From contig QHZD01000043.1 in NCBI GenBank assembly GCA_003225315.1, positions 1 to 48,984 of the forward strand: a DNA stretch of 48,984 nucleotides, in the 5' to 3' direction. Below the pieces are notes generated by a model that had not been told where the DNA came from, made no database searches, and was given only the letters and a program-made list of their open reading frames with translations. This DNA is from Acidobacteriota bacterium. GTDB taxonomy: Bacteria > Acidobacteriota > Terriglobia > Acidiferrales > UBA7541. This document shows, piece by piece, positions 34,528-42,434 of this stretch. Within the stretch, counting starts at the first letter, position 1. Each line of letters starts with the position of its first letter. A program made the translations under genes and the position numbers.

Positions 34528-35967
34528 TCAGTAGCGTACCTCCTGACCTGTGATTTCTCCGGCTACGGCATGCCGCGCGATCAGCGCTTCCACAATTTGC
34601 TCCATCTTTACGCCACGCGAGCCTTTCACCAGCAGCAAATCGCCAGTGGTAATAAAGTCCGCGAGAAATTCGGCGGCTTCCTGCGGGGCGGCGAAAAACT
34701 TCGAGCGCTCGCGCGGGAGTCCTGCTGCAACGGCGCCTTCCACGATTTGCGCGGCATCGCCGCACACGCCGACGATCCAATCGACCTTCCCAGTCTTTGC
34801 CGCAAATTGCCCCGCTGCGCGATGCAGTTCCGGCGAAGCCGTGCCTAGCTCACGCATTTCGCCGGCAGCGAGGATGCGCCGATGAAAATTCGGCGTGGCC
34901 GCCAGCAATTCCGTCATCGCTTGCAGCGCTGCAGGACTCGAGTTGTAACTGTCGTTGATCAGCGCCGCCCCATTCGAAAATCGTAACAATTCTCCGCGCA
35001 TCGCCGGCGCGCGCAGCGACCGAAACACGTCCTGCGCTTCCGCTGCGCCGATGCCCCACACGCTTGCTGCCGCCAGGGCCGCCAGCGCGTTGGCGATCGC
35101 GTGACGCCCAGGAACATTCAGCTCCAGCCGAACGCGCCCCTCCGGACTAACGTAATCAAACGCTGTTCCCAACGCTCCGCGGTCTTCGATCTCCCTGGCC
35201 ATGAAGAATGCTGTGTTCTCGATGCCATACGTCAACACGCGGCCGGGCGCGAACGCTCCAAACGCGGCGACGCGCGCATCGTCCGCGTTGAGCACCGCGG
35301 TCGACTCGTGTCCATTCAACCCTTCAATCAGTTCGCGCTTCGCTAGCGCAATCTCATCCACGGATGCAAAAAATTCCAGGTGCGCGGGCGAAACGCGCGT
35401 TACTACTCCAACGTCCGGCCGCGCGATTTCTGCCAGCCGCGCAAGCTCGCCGCGGCGCGACATCCCCATTTCCAGCACGGCCGCCTGATGCGTTTCCTCC
35501 AACCGAAACAGCGTTAGCGGCAGCCCGTACTCGTTATTTAAATTCCCTTCCGACTTCAGAACCCGCAGCTTCGCGCCCAGCAGTGCCGCCAGGATCTCCT
35601 TCGTGGTGGTCTTGCCGACAGAACCCGTGACGCCGGCAATTTTCCCGCCCCAGGATTCGCGCACCGCGCGCGCCAGTTGCTTGAGCGCAAGGAAGGTGTC
35701 GCCCACGGCGATGCATTGGGCTCGGATTGCATCTGCATATCGCGGAAGCTGCGCGTCTGCCACCACCGCCACAATGGCTCCGGCTTCCAGCGCACTGGCC
35801 ACATGGTCGTGTCCATCGTGACGCGGTCCGTGGATGGCGATGAACAGTTCTCCGGCACGAATCGCGCGAGAATCAATCGACACGCCGGCCAGCCGGGCCA
35901 GGGGATTGAGTCCCGTCCCCGGCCGAGTACCCAAAGCGTCAGCCACCTGTGCAATCGTCCACCGCAT
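34528..35967 (-). CDS. murF: UDP-MurNAc-tripeptide--D-Ala-D-Ala ligase
   Basis: A 479-residue Mur ligase adding D-Ala-D-Ala to the tripeptide precursor. It has an N-terminal MurF-type domain (VSIDSRAIRAGELFIAIHGPRHDGHDHV) and the P-loop GVTGSVGKTTTKEIL. NNEYGLPLTLFRL and ALINDSYNSSPAALQAM in the C-terminal half are characteristic of MurF. The ATG at 35967 has GAGGAA 4 nt upstream. A 151-nt gap separates it from murE, the largest inside the cluster. The D-Ala-D-Ala ligase (ddl) it depends on is not in this window. Confidence 0.97.
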   Translation of the reverse strand: MRWTIAQVADALGTRPGTGLNPLARLAGVSIDSRAIRAGELFIAIHGPRHDGHDHVASALEAGAIVAVVADAQLPRYADAIRAQCIAVGDTFLALKQLARAVRESWGGKIAGVTGSVGKTTTKEILAALLGAKLRVLKSEGNLNNEYGLPLTLFRLEETHQAAVLEMGMSRRGELARLAEIARPDVGVVTRVSPAHLEFFASVDEIALAKRELIEGLNGHESTAVLNADDARVAAFGAFAPGRVLTYGIENTAFFMAREIEDRGALGTAFDYVSPEGRVRLELNVPGRHAIANALAALAAASVWGIGAAEAQDVFRSLRAPAMRGELLRFSNGAALINDSYNSSPAALQAMTELLAATPNFHRRILAAGEMRELGTASPELHRAAGQFAAKTGKVDWIVGVCGDAAQIVEGAVAAGLPRERSKFFAAPQEAAEFLADFITTGDLLLVKGSRGVKMEQIVEALIARHAVAGEITGQEVRY

Positions 35968-36118
35968 AAGTTCCTCAAAGGATTCGTCTTACTCCAGTAC
36001 CGAATGCCTCGTTGTGTTCTCAACGTTTTGAGGGCTCCTCCTTTCGAGAGGTCCGCTATTGGCCCGCCCCGACCGTGCCGGGCCCGAGCGCCCTCGTCTC
36101 TACTATGACCCAAGCGCC

Positions 36119-37771
36119 CTAGGTGCCAAACCCTGAGCCGCCTCGCGGCTCGCCTTTCGATGGACCGTCCTTCCCGTTCTCGTTTCGCGGTCCTTCAAAT
36201 CCACGCCCGCGCAAGGCGCGCCGTGCCATTTCGCGATCGTCAAATTCAAACGTTCTGTCGGCAAGAATCTGATAATTCTCGTGGCCTTTTCCCGCCAACA
36301 GCACGATGTCGCCACTGCGGGCTTCGTCCATGGCCATGCCGATGGCTTTTTCGCGGTCCGGCTCGATCAGATATTTGCCTGCGGTTTTCTGGAGTCCCAC
36401 GATGATGTCGCTGATGATTTTCAGCGGATCCTCGCTGCGCGGATTGTCACTGGAAAGAATCGTCAAGTCGCTGAGTCTGCCGGTGACTTCTCCCATCACC
36501 GGCCGCTTGGTGCGATCCTTTTCGCCGCCGCAGCCGAACAGGGTGACGATGCGCCCCTTGGGATTGAGCTCGCGAGCCGTCCGAATCAAGTTTTCCAGGG
36601 CATCGTCGGTGTGCGCATAATCGACAATCACGAGGAACGGCTGCCCGAGATCGATCCGTTGGAAACGTCCGGAAACACTTTCAAGATTACGGATTCCGCT
36701 TTCAATGACTTCGTTCGAAAGGCCTAGCGCCTGTGCTGCTCCGATAGCAGCGAGAAGATTGTAAACGTTGATCCGGCCGACCAGACGCGATTCCACATGC
36801 ACCTTTCCATTTGGTGTCTGCGCCGTGAACGTCAAACCATCGAAGGTCAGTTGAAATTTCTTCGTGGTAATGTCCGCGTCCGATTCCAATCCATAGGTGA
36901 CCGTTTTCTTCGCCAGACCGGCCAACCGTTTGCCGAATTCATTGTCCGCATTCAACACCGCAACTTCTGGAGCACCTGCCCCCGTGTCCTCAAACAAGCG
37001 CTTCTTCGCAGCGAAATAATCCTCAAACGTTTTGTGAAAATCCATGTGCTCGCGCGTCAAGTTGGTGAAGACCGCGGCCTGAAAATGGCATCCCCACAGC
37101 CGGTCCATCGCCAGCGAATGTGAGCTGGCCTCAAGCACACCGTACTTTCCGCCTGCATCGCGGATCTCGGCGAAAAATCCCTGCAGCTCGACCGATTCCG
37201 GCGTCGTGTTCGGCGCGGGATAGTCGCCGAGCGGCGTGTGATACGCAATCGTCCCAAACAGTCCCGTCTTTGCACCGGAGGCCTTCACAATCGCATCCAC
37301 GACCGAAGTCGTGGTGGTCTTCCCGTTCGTGCCGGTCACTGCGACGAGGTGCAGCGCACTCGCCGGATGCCCCAGGAAATTCGCAGCCGCGATCGCCAGA
37401 GCTTTGCGCGCTTCTCGAACTTGAATCCACGACACACCTGGCGGAATCTTGCCGACGGCCTTCTCTTCGCTCGCTATGGCAACCGCGCCGCGCTTGATGG
37501 CGTCCTGAATAAACGCGTTCCCGTCTGCCTTCGCTCCATGCAAAGCAAAAAACAGCGTGCCCGGTTGCACTTTTCGCGAATCGCAAGCCACCTTCTGAAT
37601 AGTCAATTCATTTGCGTTCGCAGACAGAGTTGTCTCCACGCCTTGCAACACTTCGCTCAGCTTTCTTCCGCTGGCCGTTGCGCTTGTGCGGTGAGAGTGC
37701 TTTCGTTGGCGGTTAACCCGGTTCGTGGTAGCGTCCCGTACCTGTTCTGCTGGGCTCAATACAATTTTCAT
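36119..37771 (-). CDS. murE: UDP-MurNAc-L-Ala-D-Glu:meso-DAP ligase
   Basis: A 550-residue Mur ligase adding the third amino acid. The P-loop is GTNGKTTTTSVVD. The C-terminal DNPRSEDP motif is the hallmark of enzymes specific for meso-diaminopimelate rather than lysine, so the wall is DAP-type. Other family blocks are TPESVELQGFFAEIRDAGG, HMDFHKTFEDYFAAK and IVDYAHTDDALENLI. An extra N-terminal basic stretch of about 45 residues precedes the usual start, and the C-terminal end adds a Gly/Pro-rich tail. The ATG at 37771 lies just after the ftsI stop (TAGGATG). A TTG further upstream (37804) is less likely. Confidence 0.95.
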   Translation of the reverse strand: MKIVLSPAEQVRDATTNRVNRQRKHSHRTSATASGRKLSEVLQGVETTLSANANELTIQKVACDSRKVQPGTLFFALHGAKADGNAFIQDAIKRGAVAIASEEKAVGKIPPGVSWIQVREARKALAIAAANFLGHPASALHLVAVTGTNGKTTTTSVVDAIVKASGAKTGLFGTIAYHTPLGDYPAPNTTPESVELQGFFAEIRDAGGKYGVLEASSHSLAMDRLWGCHFQAAVFTNLTREHMDFHKTFEDYFAAKKRLFEDTGAGAPEVAVLNADNEFGKRLAGLAKKTVTYGLESDADITTKKFQLTFDGLTFTAQTPNGKVHVESRLVGRINVYNLLAAIGAAQALGLSNEVIESGIRNLESVSGRFQRIDLGQPFLVIVDYAHTDDALENLIRTARELNPKGRIVTLFGCGGEKDRTKRPVMGEVTGRLSDLTILSSDNPRSEDPLKIISDIIVGLQKTAGKYLIEPDREKAIGMAMDEARSGDIVLLAGKGHENYQILADRTFEFDDREMARRALRGRGFEGPRNENGKDGPSKGEPRGGSGFGT

Positions 37772-37772
37772 C

Positions 37773-39941
37773 CTAATGCCTGACTCTCCGGTCCGGCTTC
37801 GCAATTTTTGTCGCTGGTGTTCCGAACTGCACGGTTACCTTCGCGCCCTTCCGGACCTTCGTTCCCGCGCCTGGGGTCTGATTTGTTGCAAGACTGCTGC
37901 CAACCAGAATCGGCTCCAGCCCCAGATGCAAGCACATCTCCATCACTTCACGCATGGTCTTCCCGGAAAAATCCGGAACCTGAATGTCGCCGCCCTCATC
38001 CACAGCCACAGTCACCGGAGGCGCAGGGCTATTTCCCTCTCTATTGTTGGTTGCTGCGGACTTCGCGGGAGGTTGGTCGGGCTGCTCCGAAAAATCCGTG
38101 GGAGTGAAATCCTCGAGGACCGAGCTGTCCGATACGTCGCGATTCCTATACGCTGCCTGGACAAGCCTGGGGCCAATAGGCACATCGCGCGGCACATCCA
38201 AGTATGGCAATACTTGCTCGGCAATTCGCTTGAAAACCGGCGCGGCAACCTGGCCGCCCTCGTGCTGACCAACGGGCGAATCGAGCGAAACCAGAATCGT
38301 CACGGCGGGGTTGCTGATCGGTGCAAAGCCCGTAAAAGAGGCGATCAGTTGCGTCCGGGAATATCGGCCGGTCGCCGGATCGATTTTCTGCGCTGAGCCG
38401 GTCTTTCCCGCAACGGTCCAGCCATCAAGCCGCGCTAGCGGCCCTGTCCCATGCAATATGACGCCTTCCATCAGCCGGCGCAGTGTCGCCGCAGTTTCCG
38501 GGCGAATGACTCTTCTCGGTTCAGAAGGCGCGAGCGGGGCTTCCGCGGACAATTTGCGACCCCCGCGTCTCAACTCCGCAACGACATGCGGCTTATACAG
38601 TGTTCCTCCGTTGGCAATTGCGGAAACCGCGCTGATCAGCTGAATCGGTGTCACGCCCACTTCCTGCCCCATGGAGATCGATCCGATCGAGACCGCCGAC
38701 CAGTTATCCAATCGCCGCAGAAGTCCTTTGCTCTCTCCGGGCATGTCCACGCCCGTCGGCTGGCCAAATCCAAATGCGCGGATGTAGTCATAAAATTTCG
38801 GCGCTCCCAGCCGCAGGGCAATCTTGATCGCGCCCACGTCGCTCGACTGCGCCAAAATGTCGACAACGGTCAGCATCCCAAACGGCTTATGGTCGCGAAT
38901 ACGATGCCCGGCCACGTAGACTGCTCCGTTCTCGCAATCGAATACTTCCCCTGGCCGCGTAATTCCCTGATCGAACGCAGCTGCCAAGGTAATGAGCTTA
39001 AAAGTGGATCCAGGCTCGTACAGCGCCGTAACTGCACGGTTCATCCGCGCTTCTGCGGGCGCCTCATTTGCCACGTTGGGATTGAACTTCGGCCAGTTTG
39101 CCAGCCCGAGAATTTCGCCGGTATTCGGATTCATCACCATCACGGTGCCGGCCATCGCGTGCGTTTTGGCAATCGCTGCGGCCAGTTCGCGCTCTGCGAT
39201 GTACTGAATTTTTTCGTCGAGCGTCAGAACCACGTTTGCGCCCGGCTCGCGTCGAGCTTCCCCGGCATCGAACCAGCGCTGGCGCGCGTCCGCCATTACG
39301 ATGATTTTTTCGCTCTTGCCGCGAATCTGGCCATCCAGCTCGTATTCAATTCCGCCCAGCCCTTTTTCATCGAGATCGACGAAGCCCAACACATGGGATG
39401 CCAGGCCGCGCTTCGGATAAATACGCTGGTTTTCTTTTTGGAAGTAGACGCCTTTCAGATTGAGCGCCTCAACCGCTTCCTTTTTGTCCGGAGGCAGCTT
39501 GCGCGCGATCCACACAAACGAGTGCGAAGATTCGAATCGCGCTTCCAGCACTTCGCGTGGAATCCCCAGCACGCCCGAAATCAGCCGCGCCGCCAGTTGC
39601 TGGTCGCCAAGCTCGGAGGGGACCGCGAACGCTGAGTCCACCAGGATGCTCATCGCCAGTGGGTGCATGTTGCGGTCGTAGATAGCACCGCGCTTCGGCG
39701 TGATTTCAATCACGCGCTGCTGCTGCCGCTGCGCTCGGGCCATGTATTCGCTGTGAAGGAAGAGTTGCAGGTATCCCAGCCGTCCAAAAACGGCGGTCAT
39801 CCATAGAAGTGTTATGCAGGCAACGATCAGCAGGCGGCTAACTGCTTTGCGGTCATTGTTCCATTCGACGGCTCGGCGGTTGCGTTCGGACCCTGCCGCT
39901 ATGCGGCCACCTGTGGCGGCGTGAGCACGGTTTTCTGGCAT
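37773..39941 (-). CDS. ftsI: septal transpeptidase FtsI (class B PBP) with C-terminal PASTA domain
   Basis: A 722-residue penicillin-binding protein that cross-links septal peptidoglycan. It has one N-terminal membrane helix (about 36-56), a PBP dimerisation domain and the transpeptidase domain. Active-site motifs are STFK (about 312; nucleophile Ser), SSD (about 366; SxN position with Asp in place of Asn) and KTGS (about 512). A single PASTA domain closes the protein (about 655-718; VPDFSGKTMREVMEMC and a GAKVTVQFG strand), a feature better known from Gram-positive PBP2x. A Pro/Asn-rich linker precedes it. It is separated from ftsL by 90 nt. Confidence 0.95.
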   Translation of the reverse strand: MPENRAHAATGGRIAAGSERNRRAVEWNNDRKAVSRLLIVACITLLWMTAVFGRLGYLQLFLHSEYMARAQRQQQRVIEITPKRGAIYDRNMHPLAMSILVDSAFAVPSELGDQQLAARLISGVLGIPREVLEARFESSHSFVWIARKLPPDKKEAVEALNLKGVYFQKENQRIYPKRGLASHVLGFVDLDEKGLGGIEYELDGQIRGKSEKIIVMADARQRWFDAGEARREPGANVVLTLDEKIQYIAERELAAAIAKTHAMAGTVMVMNPNTGEILGLANWPKFNPNVANEAPAEARMNRAVTALYEPGSTFKLITLAAAFDQGITRPGEVFDCENGAVYVAGHRIRDHKPFGMLTVVDILAQSSDVGAIKIALRLGAPKFYDYIRAFGFGQPTGVDMPGESKGLLRRLDNWSAVSIGSISMGQEVGVTPIQLISAVSAIANGGTLYKPHVVAELRRGGRKLSAEAPLAPSEPRRVIRPETAATLRRLMEGVILHGTGPLARLDGWTVAGKTGSAQKIDPATGRYSRTQLIASFTGFAPISNPAVTILVSLDSPVGQHEGGQVAAPVFKRIAEQVLPYLDVPRDVPIGPRLVQAAYRNRDVSDSSVLEDFTPTDFSEQPDQPPAKSAATNNREGNSPAPPVTVAVDEGGDIQVPDFSGKTMREVMEMCLHLGLEPILVGSSLATNQTPGAGTKVRKGAKVTVQFGTPATKIAKPDRRVRH

Positions 39942-40031
39942 GGCGACATCAAATCGAGAAGCGCTCCGCCTTGAAGCTCAAATCTCTGACAGCAAACTGG
40001 TTGTCGAGCCCTGTCCATTTAGTGAAAAAGG

Positions 40032-40448
40032 TTACGGCGCTCGATTCGGCCGGATGTAACGCGCTGCCGCCACTTCTGCGCCGTCCGGAGCCTCGTATTC
40101 TTGCACCTGCGTTGGCAGCGGCTCGGTCAAGCCCAGTTGGCGGCGCGCAATCACGTCAATGCGCATCGGATTGCGCAGTCCGGCGATTTCCAATTTCAGC
40201 GACGAATTCAGCGAGGCCGCCTCGGATTGCCGCGCCTTCACGTCCTCGAGCTGAAAACTCAAATCAATGCAGCGGAAATGCTGGTAGATGTACAGCATGA
40301 AAAACGCGGCAATCACGCCTCCGAGAGCGACTGTACGGTACAGCCTGCGCATCTTTGCGGGCTCGACGTGGCGCACGATGCGCGAATTGTCGATCCGCTT
40401 GACGGTATGAAACTCGGTCATTGCCGATGATTTTTTCCTGCGTGCCAT
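40032..40448 (-). CDS. ftsL: FtsL-like bitopic division protein
   Basis: A 138-residue protein in the ftsL position between rsmH and ftsI. It has a basic cytoplasmic N terminus, one membrane helix (about 44-62, VALGGVIAAFFMLYIYQHF) and a periplasmic coiled coil (LEDVKARQSEAASLNSSLKLEIAGLRNP). The end, DVIARRQLGLTEPLP, matches the FtsL/DivIC-type ending that contacts FtsB and FtsQ. I use ATG 40448, preceded by AAGG at a good distance and placed 19 nt after the rsmH stop. Sequence conservation in this family is low, so the assignment rests on topology and synteny. Confidence 0.85.
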   Translation of the reverse strand: MARRKKSSAMTEFHTVKRIDNSRIVRHVEPAKMRRLYRTVALGGVIAAFFMLYIYQHFRCIDLSFQLEDVKARQSEAASLNSSLKLEIAGLRNPMRIDVIARRQLGLTEPLPTQVQEYEAPDGAEVAAARYIRPNRAP

Positions 40449-40467
40449 AACGTTACCTTGCCGGCTG

Positions 40468-41355
40468 CTAAGCGGCCGGCGCTCTTTCCGCACACCGCAG
40501 CTTCGCGCTTCGCGAACGCGGGTTGCCCATCGTCTCTTGCTCGCTGGGCTGGATCACGTGTTTCGTCAGCACGCGGAGCGTTCCTGCCCGCTCTCCCTCT
40601 TGAAACGCGCGCTTCACCAGGCGGTCTTCCCGCGAGTGGTAGCTCAGCACCACCCAGCGGCCTCCTGAAATCATTGTGGCGGGGGTCCGAGAAAGAAACT
40701 GCCCGAGTTCCTCCATCTCTCGATTCACCGCTATCCGCAGCGCCAGAAACGTTTTTGTTGCGGGATGCAGTCTCTGCCTTCCCCATTGCTTTCGGGCCCC
40801 TGCCACAGTCGTTGCCAAGTGCGCGGTGTCCCTAAGGGGTCGCGCTCGTACAATCGCCTTGGCGATTCTTCTGGAATCGTGCTCATCGGCTTCGCGGTAG
40901 AGCAGGTCGGCAATTTCCTTCTCCGGCCATCGATTCACAATCTCGTCTGCCGTCAGTTCGTCGTTGGCAGTGTCCATCCGCATATCCAGCGGAGCAGCCT
41001 CGCGGAACGAAAATCCGCGCGCGGCTTGATCAAGCTGCATGCTCGAAACCCCCAAGTCGGCCAAGACCCCGTCCACCCCGGGAATCTCCAACTCTTGCGC
41101 GACCTCCGCAATCCTCGAGAACGGGGCGTGTATCAGCGTCACTTTCGCCCCAAAGATCTTGAGCCGCTCCCGCGCCAAGTCCAGCGCCTGTGCGTCCCGG
41201 TCCAGACTGATCATCCGCCCAGAGGTCAATCTCTGCGCGATTGCTTCCGAGTGTCCGCCCGCTCCCAGCGTGGCGTCGATGTACGTTCCGTCCGGCTTTA
41301 TTCGCAGCCATTCGAGCACCTCTTCCAACAGCACCGGCGTGTGCGGCGCAGCCAA
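40468..41355 (-). CDS. rsmH: 16S rRNA (cytosine-1402-N4) methyltransferase
   Basis: A 295-residue SAM-dependent enzyme (formerly MraW) that methylates C1402 in the ribosomal decoding centre. The start HTPVLLEEVLEWL, the SAM site GTYIDATLGAGGHSEAI, the VDGVLADLGVSSMQLDQAARGFSF block and a C-terminal VLSYHSREDRLVKRAFQ are diagnostic. The only usable start is TTG at 41355; it has no clear Shine-Dalgarno and lies 12 nt after mraZ. A weak start here may keep expression low relative to mraZ. Confidence 0.96.
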   Translation of the reverse strand: MAAPHTPVLLEEVLEWLRIKPDGTYIDATLGAGGHSEAIAQRLTSGRMISLDRDAQALDLARERLKIFGAKVTLIHAPFSRIAEVAQELEIPGVDGVLADLGVSSMQLDQAARGFSFREAAPLDMRMDTANDELTADEIVNRWPEKEIADLLYREADEHDSRRIAKAIVRARPLRDTAHLATTVAGARKQWGRQRLHPATKTFLALRIAVNREMEELGQFLSRTPATMISGGRWVVLSYHSREDRLVKRAFQEGERAGTLRVLTKHVIQPSEQETMGNPRSRSAKLRCAERAPAA

Positions 41356-41367
41356 TCTTGCAAAACC

Positions 41368-41808
41368 TTAAATTCCCAAATCTTCGAGCGCCTTGTCGTC
41401 TTCGTCCGTGTACGGCTCGTTCTTCAATTGATCCAAGACTCTGGTATGGTTCATCACTTCCAGGTAGTCCAAGTTCCCAAGGACGTCCACGTCTCCCTTG
41501 GTCTGCGCTGCTTCGCGCAACACGGTAGGAATCAGCAGCCTTCCCTGGCCATCTAGCTCCACCGTCTGCCCGTAATAGCTAGTCCGCATCAGAAACTTTC
41601 TCTTTGCCCGATTCGTGCTCGGCATCTGCGCCAGCTTGTCTTCAATCTCCGACCAAACCTTCATTGGGTAAATCCTGGCCGTCTCACCGGTGGTGCTGGT
41701 GATGTAAAACTGATTCCCGTACTCCTTCAATTCGTCGAGAAACACGGCGGGTATCTTCAACCGACCCTTCTCGTCCACCTTCGCCGGACAGTTGCCCCGC
41801 AGCTTCAT
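41368..41808 (-). CDS. mraZ: MraZ transcriptional regulator of the dcw cluster
   Basis: A 146-residue AbrB-like protein with two SpoVT/AbrB-fold repeats. Each carries the DxxGR signature: KVDEKGRLKIPAVF and ELDGQGRLLIPTVLR. MraZ oligomerises into a ring and represses its own operon by binding direct repeats upstream. As expected it is the first gene of the cluster, with a promoter and a phased GTGG repeat array about 190-260 bp upstream. The leader of about 220 nt is unusually long. Confidence 0.96.
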   Translation of the reverse strand: MKLRGNCPAKVDEKGRLKIPAVFLDELKEYGNQFYITSTTGETARIYPMKVWSEIEDKLAQMPSTNRAKRKFLMRTSYYGQTVELDGQGRLLIPTVLREAAQTKGDVDVLGNLDYLEVMNHTRVLDQLKNEPYTDEDDKALEDLGI

Positions 41809-42000
41809 GCGCCCCGCTGTCGGCCATTTTGCGGCCGCCTGAAATGTCAGCCGTCCTGCGGCTGCCCAAGGCGATGTTGACGCCGTTTTTCGCGGTGTCA
41901 GACACCAAAATGTGGTCTAGAATGGCCAAAAATGCTCCACTTTCGCCACAGATCTGGGAACCTGTTGAATTTATTCTAAAGCGCCCTATTCCCCACTACC

Positions 42001-42040
42001 CCGCCCCTACTTCTACCCACTTCTTACCACTTTTCGCCAC
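42001..42040 (-). promoter_or_regulatory. predicted MraZ operator: four decamers in exact 10-bp phase
   Basis: Read on the minus strand from 42040, consecutive 10-mers begin GTGGC, GTGGT, GTGGG and GTAGG, three of them ending in AA. Shifted by three bases this is AAAGTGG-N3, GAAGTGG-N3, GAAGTAG-N3, matching the published tandem MraZ-box form AAAGTG(T/G)N3 of mycoplasmas. The array starts directly after the predicted -10 element, so bound MraZ would cover the transcription start. Confidence 0.7.
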
Positions 42041-42068
42041 ATCCTACCCTGCTTTTGGTGCTTGTCAA
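42041..42068 (-). promoter_or_regulatory. mraZ: putative sigma-70 promoter of the dcw operon
   Basis: On the minus strand: TTGACA (42068-42063), a 16-bp spacer, then TAGGAT (42046-42041). The -35 is a perfect consensus. The predicted start (about 42034) falls in the GTGG repeat array. Confidence 0.65.
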
Positions 42069-42243
42069 GAGGAAACATGCATTTTTTTAAAAATAGTTGT
42101 GAAAAATTATTTGCGTTCGATTTTCATTCCTGGACACCATAGCTTGTGGTCTCGCCAAGATTTGCTAACTAGGCTTAGGGGTTAGTATCTCTGCCGCTCC
42201 CACGCGCACCGGGACACGGGTTTTGCTTCGTAGAAATCCCTAT

Positions 42244-42271
42244 TTGAATTGAAAATGAGTCGTGCTAATCT
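42244..42271 (+). promoter_or_regulatory. putative promoter of the pqq operon
   Basis: TTGAAT (42244-42249), a 16-bp spacer and TAATCT (42266-42271). It lies 43 bp before the pqqA ATG, with AAGGAG at 42301-42306 in between. Confidence 0.45.
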
Positions 42272-42314
42272 TCCGAGGTCGTCGACTTTTCGGATCCGTC
42301 AAGGAGTCTCAATC

Positions 42315-42392
42315 ATGGAATGGGTTACGCCTCAGCACGAAGAGATCAACCTCAACTGCGAAGTCAGCTCGTACGCCAACGCACAGCTCTAA
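42315..42392 (+). CDS. pqqA: PQQ precursor peptide PqqA
   Basis: A 25-residue ribosomal peptide, the substrate from which pyrroloquinoline quinone is built. The two residues that are cross-linked, E16 and Y20, are present with the right spacing in NCEVSSYANA. The start MEWVTPQHEEI matches the family's W-x-x-P and EE-I pattern. It has a strong ribosome binding site (AAGGAG, 8 nt before ATG). It is followed by a hairpin and then pqqB. This gene is easily missed because of its size. Confidence 0.93.
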   Translation: MEWVTPQHEEINLNCEVSSYANAQL

Positions 42393-42397
42393 TCTTT

Positions 42398-42418
42398 CTG
42401 GCCGCTCAAAGCGGTCAG
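42398..42418 (+). promoter_or_regulatory. hairpin in the pqqA-pqqB gap
   Basis: CTGGCCGCT (42398-42406) pairs with AGCGGTCAG (42410-42418), 9 bp with one G-T, loop CAA. No T-run follows, so it is more likely a partial terminator or an mRNA-stabilising structure that lets pqqA accumulate above the downstream genes. Confidence 0.6.
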
Positions 42419-42434
42419 TGGCAAACGAGCAGGA

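Larger units (their letters stand above)
41809..42314. other. divergent control region between dcw and pqq operons
   Basis: About 500 bp without a convincing gene. It contains the mraZ promoter and GTGG repeat array (42001-42068), a second pair GTGGCGAAA/GTGG closer to mraZ (41937-41949), an AT-rich stretch (about 42078-42118) and a candidate pqqA promoter (42244-42271). Confidence 0.7.

Noticed and set aside
38451-39635. 394-codon plus-strand open frame opposite ftsI
   Set aside because: It is antisense to a gene with full PBP motifs, has no recognisable domain, and its composition (rich in His, Arg, Gln) is that of the reverse complement of GC-rich coding DNA.
41829-42185. 118-codon plus-strand frame in the dcw/pqq control region
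   Set aside because: It runs through the mraZ promoter and GTGG array, and its composition is atypical.
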